DNA from: JBBROS01 sp965260995
GTDB taxonomy: Bacteria > Pseudomonadota > Alphaproteobacteria > Acetobacterales > Acetobacteraceae
Assembly: GCA_965260995.1 (NCBI GenBank)
Contig: CBDHCD010000002.1
Span: forward strand, 868,001 to 932,000
Direction of reading: 5' to 3'
Length of the DNA: 64,000 nt
Below the pieces are notes generated by a model. It worked only from the letters and a program-made list of their open reading frames with translations. It was not told where the DNA came from and ran no database searches. The position numbers and the translations under genes were made by a program. Numbering within the stretch: position 1 is the first letter of the stretch; every line of letters begins with the position of its first letter. Shown in pieces: positions 52,644 through 61,719 of this stretch.

Positions 52644-53627
52644 TCACAGCCGCAGCCGGGCGCGGACCTCGGCCCCGGCCATCGGCGTGTCGTCCACCGG
52701 CTCGACGGGCCAGGCTTCCAGGCGGCCCTGGAAGGGACGGGTGCGGCCGTCCTCTTGCAGCAGGCGGTTGAACAGCCTAATCCGCCGCGAGCGGCCAGGG
52801 AGGGCGGCGACCAGCACGGGGACGGCGGTGGCGACCGCCTCGGACACCATCGAGACGCTGTCCTCGGTGACGACGACGGCGTCGGCCAGCGCCAACATGC
52901 CGAGATAGGGGTTGTCGCCCTGCCCGTCCCACACCCAGCCGCCGAGAGGGGCCACGGCGGCGGCGAGAGCGGCCTGGGCGTCGGGCGCGGTGCGGCGGGA
53001 GGGGGTGAGGGCGAGGCCGACCTGGTCCTCGCGCATCATGGCGGTGAGCTGGGCGCCGAGGCGGGCGGCGACGGCGGCGTCGAGGCGGAAGCGGCCGTTG
53101 CTGCCGCCGACGAGGACGGCGACCAGGGGCCGGGGCAGGGCAGAGAAGTGAGGTGCCCAGACCGCGGCGGCGGCGGCGAGGCGGGCGGGCGTCACGCCGT
53201 GCAGCGCGGTGCGGGTGACGACGACGTTGGGACCGGACAAGCCATCGTGGCGGTTGACGACGATGACGTCGAAGCGGGCCGGGTCGAGCCGCGGGTGCTG
53301 GACCTGAACGACGGGCAGGCCGGGGCGGCGCAGGGCGACGGCGACGGCGGCGGCGGTGCCCCCCGCGGCGATCAGCACGCCGTTTGGCAGACCCTCTGGC
53401 ACGCTCCCTGGCACGCCCCTTGGCAAGTTGGGGAGGCGGACGGCGCGCAGGGGATTGGGCCAGGCCCGGGCCGAGACCCAGCGCCAGGGGGCACGGGGAT
53501 AGAGCGGCAGCCAGGTCGAGTCGAGGCCGGCGGCGTCGGCCAGGCCGGTGGCCTGGGCGCGAAGCCCGGCGTAAGGCTCAGCGATGAGCGTGGCGCGCAC
53601 TGGGGCGAACGGCGGGGAGACCGTCAC
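52644..53627 (-). CDS. ELM1/GtrOC1-like putative nucleoside-diphosphate-sugar epimerase family protein
   Basis: This 327-residue protein has the pattern of the mitochondrial-fission ELM1 family found in alphaproteobacteria: IAEPYAGLRAQATGLADAAG near residue 15, VQVQHPRLDPARFDVIVVNRHDG read between residues 106-129, VLVGGSNGRFRLD near 172, and DNPYLGMLALADAVVVTEDS with VSMVSEA near 243-270. The last part resembles the acceptor/donor region of GT-B glycosyltransferases. The bacterial function is unknown; an envelope glycan role is inferred. It follows the DUF3035 lipoprotein gene by 66 bases on the same strand. Confidence 0.8.
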   Translation of the reverse strand: MTVSPPFAPVRATLIAEPYAGLRAQATGLADAAGLDSTWLPLYPRAPWRWVSARAWPNPLRAVRLPNLPRGVPGSVPEGLPNGVLIAAGGTAAAVAVALRRPGLPVVQVQHPRLDPARFDVIVVNRHDGLSGPNVVVTRTALHGVTPARLAAAAAVWAPHFSALPRPLVAVLVGGSNGRFRLDAAVAARLGAQLTAMMREDQVGLALTPSRRTAPDAQAALAAAVAPLGGWVWDGQGDNPYLGMLALADAVVVTEDSVSMVSEAVATAVPVLVAALPGRSRRIRLFNRLLQEDGRTRPFQGRLEAWPVEPVDDTPMAGAEVRARLRL

Positions 53628-53693
53628 GCGCGTGGCGATGCGGCGGTCAGGTGAAGGCGGGGCGAAGGCTGGGGCGAGAGCGGTGGCGCAGGG

Positions 53694-54251
53694 TCAGAAC
53701 AGGCCGCTAAGGATGCCTTGGCGCTTGCGCTGGATGATGGGGGTGTCGCCGGCGGCGGCGTCCTGGCCGAGGGCGGCGTTCTGGCGCAGGCGGGCGGCCT
53801 CGCGCCTGGGATCGACGGCGGTGCCGGGCGGGGGCGGGGACTGCCAGAACATCAGCCGGTCGGCGAAGTCGCGGCCGGGCGAGTCGATGGCGGCCTCGCT
53901 GTCGACGCGGGCGCGGATGTCCGCGGGGGCCGGGCGGCCGGCGGCGGCGAGCAGGGCGTCCTGCCCGGGGGAGTCCTCGGCGCGAGGCTGGTTGAGCAAC
54001 GTGCTGGGCGACAGGGCGGCCTCGGCCTGCTGGCTCTGGGTCAGCTCCTGCGGGCGGGACGCGCCGGGGCGGGGGGCGCGGAGGTTGAAGTCGGGCGGCA
54101 TGGACAGCGGCGCGCGGGTGGTGACCTGGAACTCGTCCGGCGCGTCGCGGGTGAGGCCGAAGGTGCGGCTCAGCTCGTCGCCGCCGCACGCGGACAGGCC
54201 GAGGGCGCAGGAGAGGATCAGCAGGGTTCGCGTTAGGACAGGCGGGGACAT
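53694..54251 (-). CDS. DUF3035-type lipoprotein
   Basis: This 185-residue protein has a lipoprotein signal (hydrophobic LLILSCALGLSAC with lipobox L-S-A-C, Cys22) and then a Pro/Ala/Gln-rich low-complexity body with conserved-looking DEFQVTTRAPLSMPPDFNLR near residue 38 and RQGILSGLF at the C terminus. This is the layout of alphaproteobacterial DUF3035 outer-membrane lipoproteins that follow lspA. It should be lipidated and processed by the signal peptidase II encoded 10 bases upstream. The molecular role is not established; an envelope-assembly role has been proposed for related small lipoproteins. Confidence 0.82.
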   Translation of the reverse strand: MSPPVLTRTLLILSCALGLSACGGDELSRTFGLTRDAPDEFQVTTRAPLSMPPDFNLRAPRPGASRPQELTQSQQAEAALSPSTLLNQPRAEDSPGQDALLAAAGRPAPADIRARVDSEAAIDSPGRDFADRLMFWQSPPPPGTAVDPRREAARLRQNAALGQDAAAGDTPIIQRKRQGILSGLF

Positions 54252-54261
54252 GGATGGGCTT

Positions 54262-54753
54262 CTACTGCCGTGCGTCCCCCGTCTGCAAGCGGCTTCGCGT
54301 CGGGCGCAACCCGTCCAGCACGAGGGCGCACACGCCGCAGACGATGGCGGCGTCGGCGACGTTGAACACGTACCAGGACCAGCCGCCGGCGTGGGCGTGG
54401 ATGAAGTCGACCACAGCGCCGAAGCGCAGGCGGTCGATGACGTTGCCGACCGCGCCGCCGGCGACGGCGCCGAGCGCGATGGCGACCAGGCGGGTTTCGG
54501 CCCGGCGGAGCCAAACGCCGAGGGCGACGACGACGGCCAGCGCGATGCCGGCCAACAGCCAGGGGCCCCATTCCCCTTGCTGGTGGAACAAGCCGAAGGT
54601 GACGCCCTGGTTCCAGACCATGGTCAGGTTCAGGACCGGCAGCACGGCGACGGAGCCGAGGTCGGGCAGGCGGAGGACGTTGAGCACCCACCACTTGCTG
54701 GCCTGGTCGGCGGCGAGCACCACGGCGGCGGCGAGGAGGCCCCAACGGATCAT
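54262..54753 (-). CDS. lspA: Lipoprotein signal peptidase (signal peptidase II) LspA
   Basis: This 163-residue enzyme has four membrane helices with the aspartyl protease residues in VGNVIDRLRFGAVVDFI near residue 107 (first catalytic Asp) and FNVADAAIVCGV near residue 130 (second). The N-terminal AADQASKWW and central LNLTMVWNQGVTFGLF motifs are also typical. It cleaves prolipoproteins before the lipidated Cys in the inner membrane. It lies 54 bases downstream of ileS and 10 before the lipoprotein gene, the common ileS-lspA arrangement. Confidence 0.95.
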   Translation of the reverse strand: MIRWGLLAAAVVLAADQASKWWVLNVLRLPDLGSVAVLPVLNLTMVWNQGVTFGLFHQQGEWGPWLLAGIALAVVVALGVWLRRAETRLVAIALGAVAGGAVGNVIDRLRFGAVVDFIHAHAGGWSWYVFNVADAAIVCGVCALVLDGLRPTRSRLQTGDARQ

Positions 54754-54807
54754 CGCAGGCGAGTCATAGGAGGCGGATCATGGCGGGGGGTCGTCGGGGC
54801 CGGGTCG

Positions 54808-57630
54808 TCATTCGGCGGCGGCTTGGGCGGGCGGGGCGACGACGGTGGCGCAGCGCAGGCAGAGGTCGGGTCGGGCGACGCCGACTTCCGGCAGCACGCG
54901 CCAGCAGCGGGCGCACTTCTGGCCTTCGGCGCGCGCCACGGCGAGGGCCGGGCCGGGGGCGGCCTGGGACACGATGGCGAGTTCGGCCCAACCCTCCGGG
55001 TCGAGCAGGTCCGTCGCCTCGGGCGGGAGGATCAGGGCGGCTTGCAGGGAAGCGCCGATGCGCTTGTCGGCGCGGGCCTGCTCGAGGGCGGCGGTCATCG
55101 CGCCGCGCTGGGCGCGGAGCGCGGCCCAGCGGTCGGCGAGGGCCGGGTCGGACCAGGCGGCGGGGATGGCGGGGAACGGCTGCAGGTGGATGCTGCCGTC
55201 GTCGGACGGGAAGCGGGCGAGCCAGGCGTCCTCGGCGGTGAAGCAGAGGACGGGGGCGAGCCAGGCGGCGAGGCAGCGGTGGAGGTGGTCGAGCACGGTG
55301 CGGGCGGCGCGGCGCTTGGGGCTGTCCGGCGCGTCGCAGTAGATCGAGTCCTTGCGGACGTCGAAGTAGAAGGCGGACAGGTCGGACGAGCAGAAGGCGT
55401 GCAGCTCGGGGTAAACGCCGGTCCAGTCGTGGCCGTCGAGGGCGCGGCGGAGGCGGGCGTCGAGCTCGGACAGGCGGTGCAGCACCCAGCGTTCGAGCCC
55501 GGGCATGTCGGCGTGGGGGACGCGCTCGTCGTCGGCGAAGCCGTGCAGGCTGCCGAGCAGCCAGCGCAGGGTATTGCGCAGGCGGCGGTAGAGCTCGGCC
55601 TGCTGCTTGAGGATCTCGGGGCCGATGCGGAGGTCCTCGGACACGTCGGAGTTGACGACCCAGAGGCGGAGGATGTCGGCCCCGAGCTTGCCCGTGACCT
55701 CCTGTGGGGCGGTGACGTTGCCGAGCGACTTGCTCATCTTGCGGCCGTGCTCGTCGAGGACGAAGCCGTGGGTGAGGACGGCCTTGTAGGGGGCCTGGCC
55801 GCGGGTGCCCACGGCTTCGAGCAGGCTCGACTGGAACCAGCCGCGGTGCTGGTCGCTGCCTTCGAGGTAGAGGTCGGCGGGCCAGGGCTGGCCGCGATCC
55901 TCCAAGGCGAAGCCGTGGGTGCTGCCGCTCTCGAACCAGACGTCGACGATGTCCATGACCTGGTCGTAGTCGGCCGGGTCGCGGCCTTCGCCGAGGAAGC
56001 GAGCGGGGGGGCTGCTGTACCAGGTGTCGGCCCCTTCGACGGTGAAGGCGGCCACCACGCGGTCGATCACGGCCTGGTCGCGGAGCGGCTCGCCGGTGCG
56101 GCGGTCGACGAACACGGGGATGGGGACGCCCCAGGCGCGCTGGCGGCTGATGCACCAGTCGGGCCGGGTGGCGACCATGCTGGCGAGGCGGGTGCGCCCG
56201 GCCTCGGGGATGAAGCGGGTGGCGGCGATGGCGTCGAGCGCGCGGGCGCGGATCTGCTCCGGGCCGTCCATGCGGATGAACCATTGCGGGGTGGCGCGGT
56301 AGATGACGGGGGCCTTGCTGCGCCAGGAGTGGGGGTAGGAGTGTTCCAGCTTGCCGCGGGCGAGCAGGCCGCCGGCGGCTTCGAGGGCATCGCCCACGGG
56401 CTTGGCCGCCTTGAAAACGTGCTGGCCGGCGAAGAGGGGCAGCCAGGCGGCGTAAGCGCCGTCGTCGTCGACCGCTTCGGGCACCTCGATGCCGTGTTCG
56501 CGGGCGAGGGCGAAGTCCTCCTCGCCGTGGGCGGGGGCGATGTGGACGAAGCCGGTGCCTTGGTCGGTGGTGACGTAATCGGCCGGGTAGAGGGGCGCGT
56601 CGTGGTCGTAGCCCTGGCCGCGCAGGGGGTGGGCGGCGACCGCGCCGGCGAGGTCGATGCCTTTCAAGGTGCGCTCGACGGTGTGGGCGGTGATGCCGGC
56701 GGCGGCGCGGACCTCGGGGATCAGGGCTTCGGCCACGAGCAGGCGCTCACCGGGGCGGGCGAGGCTGGCGTCGGCGGCGGCGTCCACCCGGAGCAGGGCG
56801 TAGTCGATGGCCGGGCCGTAGGCGAGGGCGCGGTTGGCGGGGATGGTCCAGGGAGTGGTGGTCCAGATGACGACGGCGGCGTCCTCCACCGGGCCGGCGA
56901 GGAGGGGGAAGCGGACGAACACGGTGTTGCTGGTGCGGTCGTGGTACTCGACCTCGGCTTCGGCGAGGGCGGTCTTCTCCACCGGCGACCACATGACCGG
57001 GCGGAGGCCGCGGTAGAGCGCGCCGTTCATCAGGAACTCGCCGATCTCGGCGGCGATGGCGGCCTCGGCGGGGAAGTCCATGGTGGCGTAGCGCCCGGCC
57101 CAGTCGCCGGCGACGCCGAGGCGCTGGAACTCGTCCGTTTGCACTTGGAGCCAGTGGGCGGAGTAGCGGCGGCACTCGTCGCGGAAGTCGAGGACCGGCA
57201 CGGCGTCCTTGTCGCGGCCGGACTTGCGGTACTCCTCCTCGACCTTCCACTCGATCGGCAGGCCGTGGGTGTCCCAGCCGGGGATGTAGCCGACGTCCTG
57301 CCCGTCCATGCGGTGGGCGCGCATGATGACGTCCTTGAGGACGCGGTTGAGCGCGTGGCCGATGTGCAGGTGGCCGTTGGAGTAGATCGGGCCGTCGTGC
57401 AGCACGAACGGCGGGCGGCCGCGCATCGCCTCGGTGATGCGCCGCCACAGGCCGATGCGCGCCCAACGGTCGAGCAGGGCAGGCTCGCGCTTGGGCAGGT
57501 CGCCGCGCATGGGGAAAGGCGTGCTGGGGAGGAAAACGGGATACTTGGCGTTGGCCTGGGCGTTGGCCTGGGCGTCGGCCGGGGCGGCGGTGGCGGCCTG
57601 GGCGTCGTCGGGCGTGGCGGGTCGGGTCAT
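54808..57630 (-). CDS. ileS: Isoleucyl-tRNA synthetase IleS
   Basis: This 940-residue class I synthetase has the HIGH motif in YSNGHLHIGHALNRVLKDVI near residue 80, the CP1 editing domain (VIWTTTPWTIPANRALAYG near 258), the KMSKS loop in EHGRKMSKSLGN near residue 630 and a C-terminal zinc finger (CARCWR with CLRCA) near residues 907-925. It charges tRNA-Ile. The leader (residues 8-33) is Ala/Gln/Asn-rich with A-N-A-Q repeats from a 12-bp duplication. It heads the lspA unit. The 1461-residue plus-strand frame across it is a shadow. Confidence 0.96.
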   Translation of the reverse strand: MTRPATPDDAQAATAAPADAQANAQANAKYPVFLPSTPFPMRGDLPKREPALLDRWARIGLWRRITEAMRGRPPFVLHDGPIYSNGHLHIGHALNRVLKDVIMRAHRMDGQDVGYIPGWDTHGLPIEWKVEEEYRKSGRDKDAVPVLDFRDECRRYSAHWLQVQTDEFQRLGVAGDWAGRYATMDFPAEAAIAAEIGEFLMNGALYRGLRPVMWSPVEKTALAEAEVEYHDRTSNTVFVRFPLLAGPVEDAAVVIWTTTPWTIPANRALAYGPAIDYALLRVDAAADASLARPGERLLVAEALIPEVRAAAGITAHTVERTLKGIDLAGAVAAHPLRGQGYDHDAPLYPADYVTTDQGTGFVHIAPAHGEEDFALAREHGIEVPEAVDDDGAYAAWLPLFAGQHVFKAAKPVGDALEAAGGLLARGKLEHSYPHSWRSKAPVIYRATPQWFIRMDGPEQIRARALDAIAATRFIPEAGRTRLASMVATRPDWCISRQRAWGVPIPVFVDRRTGEPLRDQAVIDRVVAAFTVEGADTWYSSPPARFLGEGRDPADYDQVMDIVDVWFESGSTHGFALEDRGQPWPADLYLEGSDQHRGWFQSSLLEAVGTRGQAPYKAVLTHGFVLDEHGRKMSKSLGNVTAPQEVTGKLGADILRLWVVNSDVSEDLRIGPEILKQQAELYRRLRNTLRWLLGSLHGFADDERVPHADMPGLERWVLHRLSELDARLRRALDGHDWTGVYPELHAFCSSDLSAFYFDVRKDSIYCDAPDSPKRRAARTVLDHLHRCLAAWLAPVLCFTAEDAWLARFPSDDGSIHLQPFPAIPAAWSDPALADRWAALRAQRGAMTAALEQARADKRIGASLQAALILPPEATDLLDPEGWAELAIVSQAAPGPALAVARAEGQKCARCWRVLPEVGVARPDLCLRCATVVAPPAQAAAE

Positions 57631-57815
57631 GGCGAGTTCCGGGGGCGAGGTGTTGCGCGTGCTGGGGCCGGGCCCGGAGGAGTTCAGCGGGCCAGGCGGC
57701 GAATTCGCGCGGAGGGTCGGGCTGCCATGACGGGGTTATGCGGACGCGGGAGGGGCTTGGTCAAGGCGCGCGCATCGCCACGGTCGCCGAACGGCCAGGA
57801 TCGCGGGGGCGGCGG

Positions 57816-58655
57816 TCAGCCGCCCGCCAGGAAGGCGGCGAAGGCGTCCTTGTGGTCCGGGTGCCAGCGGGACAGGGCGGGGCGGTTCTCGATGACGTCG
57901 CCCATGGTCCAGGCCATGCGCTTCTCGTCCATCGCGCGGGTCGTCTCGTCGTCCGGGCAGAGGATATAGAAGTCGCCGGCGGCGAGGCGGGCGAGCATGA
58001 AGTCGACCACCTGCTCGGGCAGCCAGGCCCCGCTCGGCTTCTCGGCAGAGCGGGTCATGCCGGTGAAGGTGGAGCCGGGGATCAGCAAGTGAGCGGAGAT
58101 CCGCCCGGCCGCCCGCTCGCGCAGCGTGTGGGCGAGGCCCTCGGTCAGGGCTTTGACGCCCGATTTGCTCACGTTGTAGGCGGTGTTGCCCGGCGGCTGG
58201 GTGATGCCCTGCTTGGAGCCGGTGTTGACGACCAGGCCGCGCCCGCCGCCCGCGATCATGGCGGGCACGAAGGCCTGGACGCCGTGCACGACGCCCATCA
58301 GGTTGACGCCGATCACCTCGGCCCAGATGTCGGGGTGCGACAGCGCGTCGGCGCCGCCGTGGATCGCGGCGTTGTTCATCAGTAGCGACACCGGGCCGAA
58401 GCGCTCGCCGACCTCGTGGGCCAGGCGGCCGACCGCGTCGCGGTCGCTGACGTCGGCGACGAAGCTGGTGGCGGGAGCGCCGATCGCCGCCGCCTCGTCG
58501 TTGACCCTCGGCGCGGCGTCGACGAGGCAGACGCGCATCCCGGCCGCGGCGAATCGCCGGGCGGCGGCCCGGCCGATGCCGCTCGCGGCCCCGGTCACCA
58601 CTGCCACCTTGCCCGGGGCGATCACGTCCCTCGTCACGTCCGCGGCCACGTCCAT
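57816..58655 (-). CDS. Short-chain dehydrogenase/reductase (SDR)
   Basis: This 279-residue NAD(P)-dependent oxidoreductase has the cofactor motif VVTGAASGIGRAAARRFAAA near residue 19 (T-G-x3-G-x-G), DVSD near 69, LLMNNAAIHGGADAL near 91 (N-N-A-A for N-x-A-G), the catalytic Ser in VVNTGSKQGITQPPGN and Tyr-Lys in TAYNVSKSGVKALTEG near 160. The C terminus has the GDFYILCPDDET segment of longer SDRs. The substrate is unknown. It lies 185 bases upstream of ileS on the same strand. Confidence 0.9.
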   Translation of the reverse strand: MDVAADVTRDVIAPGKVAVVTGAASGIGRAAARRFAAAGMRVCLVDAAPRVNDEAAAIGAPATSFVADVSDRDAVGRLAHEVGERFGPVSLLMNNAAIHGGADALSHPDIWAEVIGVNLMGVVHGVQAFVPAMIAGGGRGLVVNTGSKQGITQPPGNTAYNVSKSGVKALTEGLAHTLRERAAGRISAHLLIPGSTFTGMTRSAEKPSGAWLPEQVVDFMLARLAAGDFYILCPDDETTRAMDEKRMAWTMGDVIENRPALSRWHPDHKDAFAAFLAGG

Positions 58656-58788
58656 CGCCGAACCCTTCCTTGCCGTGCGGCGCGCGGCCAGTGCGCCGCG
58701 CGCTGACGGCGGTCATGCCACCGGCGGGCGCTTTCCGCCAGGGCGGGCTTGCTGAGGCGGCGCGGACCCGCCGGCCCCTCCCGGACGA

Positions 58789-59118
58789 TCATGCCCCGTC
58801 CTCCCCGCTCGCCGCAGCCCACCAGTCCGCGTAGGGCGTGTTCGCCGCCATCCTGCGGGTGAGGTCGGGCGCGCCGTCCGTCCACCACGGCGGCCCCCGC
58901 TCGCCCAGGGCCACCTTGGCGGCTTCGACCCTGGCCCGGGCCGCTTCCTTGGCGGCGAGATCGCCGGCCCGCATCGCGACCCCTTTCGCCCGGCGAGCGG
59001 ACATCAGCTCGCGGGTGAGCGCCGCGCGGCGGGCCTCGGGCAGCGCCGGGTCGGAGCGACGCCACAGGCGTCCGCGCACGACGATGTAACGGCCATCGGG
59101 GGTGATCGGGTCGTCCAT
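58789..59118 (-). CDS. Small hypothetical protein
   Basis: This 109-residue protein starts MDDPITPDGRYIVVRGRLWR at ATG 59118. The first 30 residues look like a small conserved beta unit, followed by a charged Ala/Arg/Glu helix (ARRAALTRELMSARRAKGVA and on) and a Trp-rich end (PPWWTDGAPDLTRRM, PYADWWAAASGE). It resembles small alphaproteobacterial proteins of unknown function; no catalytic motif is visible. It is divergent from the YbiI-like gene, 71 bases between starts. Confidence 0.65.
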   Translation of the reverse strand: MDDPITPDGRYIVVRGRLWRRSDPALPEARRAALTRELMSARRAKGVAMRAGDLAAKEAARARVEAAKVALGERGPPWWTDGAPDLTRRMAANTPYADWWAAASGEDGA

Positions 59119-59189
59119 GCGGCCGGGTTGACGTCCATCGCGGGCGGGCGTCAATGGGGGAGGGGATGGCGGGATCGGGAGGCGGCGTC

Positions 59190-59453
59190 ATGGCGAGCGG
59201 TTGGGCCCCGGACGGGGCGGTGCAGGACCAGATCGACGACACCGTGGCCGACGGCGTGCTGCGGGCGCGGTCGCGGATGCCGGCGGGCGAGGGCGGGCTG
59301 CAGTGCGCGGAATGCGGCGAGGACATTCCCGAGGCGCGCCGCCGGGCGCTGCCCGGGGTGCGGACCTGCGTCGCCTGCCAGTCCGAGCGCGACCGGCGGC
59401 AGGCGGCGGTCGGCTTCAACCGGCGGGGCAGCAAGGACAGCCAGTTGAAGTAG
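59190..59453 (+). CDS. DksA/TraR-family zinc finger protein, YbiI-like
   Basis: This 87-residue protein begins MASGWAPDGAVQDQIDDTVA and has a C4 zinc finger C-x2-C-x17-C-x2-C (CAECGEDIPEARR, then PGVRTCVACQ) and the typical C terminus NRRGSKDSQLK of YbiI proteins. DksA/TraR proteins bind RNA polymerase through the secondary channel; YbiI-type members have no settled role. ATG 59190 is chosen over upstream starts because family members begin MASGW. Confidence 0.9.
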   Translation: MASGWAPDGAVQDQIDDTVADGVLRARSRMPAGEGGLQCAECGEDIPEARRRALPGVRTCVACQSERDRRQAAVGFNRRGSKDSQLK

Positions 59454-59465
59454 CGCCAGGCCCCA

Positions 59466-59507
59466 GAGCCAACGCCCTAGAGCCAACGCCCTGGAGCCAA
59501 TGCCCCA
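59466..59507 (+). repeat. Three 14-bp tandem repeats after the YbiI-like gene
   Basis: GAGCCAACGCCCTA, GAGCCAACGCCCTG and GAGCCAATGCCCCA follow one another in the intergenic space between the convergent YbiI-like and ribF genes. The unit is not a multiple of three, consistent with its noncoding position. Confidence 0.85.
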
Positions 59508-59527
59508 GGGCCGGGCGTCGTGGCCGC

Positions 59528-60460
59528 TTACCCCGTCCCGGCGTCGAGCAGCGCGCGCGCCTGGGCCGCGTCCAGCGCGATCTGCTCCTTGAGGTCGTCG
59601 AAGGAGGCGAACTTGCGCTCGTCGCGCAGGTAGGCGAGCAGGGCGACCGAGACCTCCTGGCCGTAAAGGTCGCCGGACCAGTCGAACAGGTGGGCTTCCA
59701 CCCGGCTTTGCGTGCCCTCGTTCACCGTCGGGCGGCGGCCGATGTTGGCGACGCCGGGGACGCGGGCGCCGCCGGGCAGCGCCACGTGGACGGCGTAAAC
59801 GCCGCGGGCGGGTTCGAGGTGGCGGCCCAAGGGGACGTTGGCGGTGGGGAAGCCGATGGTGCGGCCGCGCTGGTCGCCGTGGGTGACGGGGCCGCGGATC
59901 GACCACGGCCGGCCGAGCTCGGCGCTCGCGCGCTCGGGGTAGCCGTCCTGCAAGAGGCGGCGGATGCGGGTGGAGCTGATTGGGCCTTGGGCGTCGGCGA
60001 GCTTGGGCACGGTGGTGAGCCCGATGCCGAGCGGCTCGGCGCGGGCGGCGAGGAAGGCGGCGTCGCCGCCGCGGCGGTGGCCGAAGGCGAAGTCGGCGCC
60101 GCAGGCGAGGTGGGCGGCGCCGACGCCCTGGTGCAGCACCTGCTCGACGAAGGCGTCGGCGTCCAGTTGCGACAGGGCGCGGTCGAACGGCAGCTCGTAG
60201 AGGATTTGCACGCCGAGGGCGGCCAGGGCCGCGGCGCGCTCGGCGGGGAGCGAGAGGCGGAACGGCGGGTCGTCGGGGCGGAAGAACTCGCGGGGGTGGG
60301 GCTCGAAGGTGAGCACGGCGAGCGGCGCGCCGGGGCGGGCGGCGTGGGCGGTGCGCAGCAGGTGGGCGTGGCCGAGGTGGACGCCGTCGAAGTTGCCGAG
60401 GGCGACGACCGCGCCGCGGAGCGCGCCGGGCAGGCCGCGCCAGTCGTGGGCGACCTGCAT
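59528..60460 (-). CDS. ribF: Bifunctional riboflavin kinase / FAD synthetase RibF
   Basis: This 310-residue enzyme makes FMN and FAD from riboflavin. The N-terminal adenylyltransferase domain has VVALGNFDGVHLGHAHLLR near residue 18 (G-x-F-D-G-x-H-x-G-H), FEPHPREFFRPDDPP near 53 and SSTRIRRLLQDG near 160. The C-terminal kinase domain has GDQRGRTIGFPTANVPLG near 188 (G-x-P-T-A-N) and GVANIGRRPTVNEGTQSRVE near 225 with a catalytic Glu. Supply of FAD suits the large flavoprotein at 25451. ATG 60460 matches the family start. Confidence 0.95.
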   Translation of the reverse strand: MQVAHDWRGLPGALRGAVVALGNFDGVHLGHAHLLRTAHAARPGAPLAVLTFEPHPREFFRPDDPPFRLSLPAERAAALAALGVQILYELPFDRALSQLDADAFVEQVLHQGVGAAHLACGADFAFGHRRGGDAAFLAARAEPLGIGLTTVPKLADAQGPISSTRIRRLLQDGYPERASAELGRPWSIRGPVTHGDQRGRTIGFPTANVPLGRHLEPARGVYAVHVALPGGARVPGVANIGRRPTVNEGTQSRVEAHLFDWSGDLYGQEVSVALLAYLRDERKFASFDDLKEQIALDAAQARALLDAGTG

Positions 60461-60597
60461 CACGCCGCCCCGGTGGTCATTGGCCCGTCCGCTCCGCCGC
60501 GCATCGCCCCACTTCCCTGCTCCCGGCCGGTCGGCCGCCGAATGGACAAGGCCTTGGGCGGGTGCGAAAAGCAAGGCGGCAACCTCCAGGACCAGCG

Positions 60598-61719
60598 ATG
60601 CCGCGGACGCAGACGCCCGATTCCACCGTTTTGCTCGACGAGTTGGCCGATTGGGTACGGCTGGAAACGCCGACCACCGACCCGGCGGCGGTCAACCGGC
60701 TGATGGACCTGTGCGAACGCGACCTGACGCGAGCGGGCGCTGCGATCACGCGGGTGCCGGGGCAGGACGGCTACGGCGACAACCTGGTCGCGCGCACGCC
60801 GGGGGCGGGTCGCCCGATCCTGCTGGCCGGGCACCTGGACACGGTGTGGTCGCACGGCACGCTGGACACGATGCCGTTCGCCGTCAACGGCGAGCGGGCC
60901 TACGGGCCGGGCATCTTCGACATGAAGGCGGGGAGCTTCCTCGGCTTCCACGCGGTGCGCAGCATCCTGGCGCAGAAGACGCCGACGCGGCGGCCGGTCA
61001 CGCTGCTGCTGACGCCCGACGAGGAGGTGGGCAGCCCGACCAGCCGGGACCTGATCGAACGCGAAGGCGGGCAGGCGGAGTGCGTGCTGATCCTGGAGCC
61101 GGCGGCGGCGGACGGGGCGTGCGTCACGTCGCGCAAGGGGGTGGGGCGGTTCGTGATCGAGGTCACGGGGCGCGGCTCGCACGCCGGCGGCAACTTCACC
61201 GACGGCGCGAGCGCGGTGGTGGAGCTGGCGCGGCAGGTGGTGCGGCTCAACGAGATGGTGGACCTGGCAGCCGGGATCACGCTGAACGTCGCGCCGGTGT
61301 GGGGCGGCACGCGGCCGAACGTGATCGCGCCCGAGGCGGGGTGCGAGGTGGACCTGCGGGTGCCGACGACCGAGGCCGGGGCGCGGATGGAGGCGGCGCT
61401 GCTGGGGCTGTCGGCGTTCGACCCGCGGTGCTGCGTGCGGGTGAGCGGCGGCATGAACCGGCCGCCGATGGTGGAAACGGCGGCGAGCCTGGCGCTTTAC
61501 GAGCGGGGCCGGGCGGCGGGGGCGCGGGCCGGGTTCGAGATGGCGAAGCGGCACCGGGGCGGCGGCTCGGACGGCAACTTCACGGCGGCGCTGGGGGTGC
61601 CGACGCTCGACGGGCTGGGCTGCCCGGGGGCGGGGGCGCACGCCAGCGACGAGCACATCCTGTGGCGCGCGCTGGCCCCGCGGGCGGCGATGCTGACCGA
61701 GCTGCTGGAAACGCTATGA
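60598..61719 (+). CDS. M20-family metallopeptidase (carboxypeptidase G2-like)
   Basis: This 373-residue Zn hydrolase has LLAGHLDTVWSHGTLDTMPF near residue 80 (metal His and Asp), GPGIFDMKAGSFLGFHAVR near 103 with the bridging Asp, LLLTPDEEVGSPTSRDLIE near 138 with the catalytic and metal Glu, and GRGSHAGGNFTDGASAV in the dimerisation lid. Near the C terminus are KRHRGGGSDGNFTAALGVP and GAGAHASDEHI with the last metal His. Close relatives remove C-terminal glutamate or act on acyl-amino acids. ATGA overlap couples it to the FAH-type gene. Confidence 0.9.
   Translation: MPRTQTPDSTVLLDELADWVRLETPTTDPAAVNRLMDLCERDLTRAGAAITRVPGQDGYGDNLVARTPGAGRPILLAGHLDTVWSHGTLDTMPFAVNGERAYGPGIFDMKAGSFLGFHAVRSILAQKTPTRRPVTLLLTPDEEVGSPTSRDLIEREGGQAECVLILEPAAADGACVTSRKGVGRFVIEVTGRGSHAGGNFTDGASAVVELARQVVRLNEMVDLAAGITLNVAPVWGGTRPNVIAPEAGCEVDLRVPTTEAGARMEAALLGLSAFDPRCCVRVSGGMNRPPMVETAASLALYERGRAAGARAGFEMAKRHRGGGSDGNFTAALGVPTLDGLGCPGAGAHASDEHILWRALAPRAAMLTELLETL

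Noticed and set aside
53584..57969. 1461-codon plus-strand open frame
   Set aside because: It runs antisense through DUF3035, lspA and ileS, all with strong motifs; the translation is low-complexity Gly/Ala/Asp/Val.
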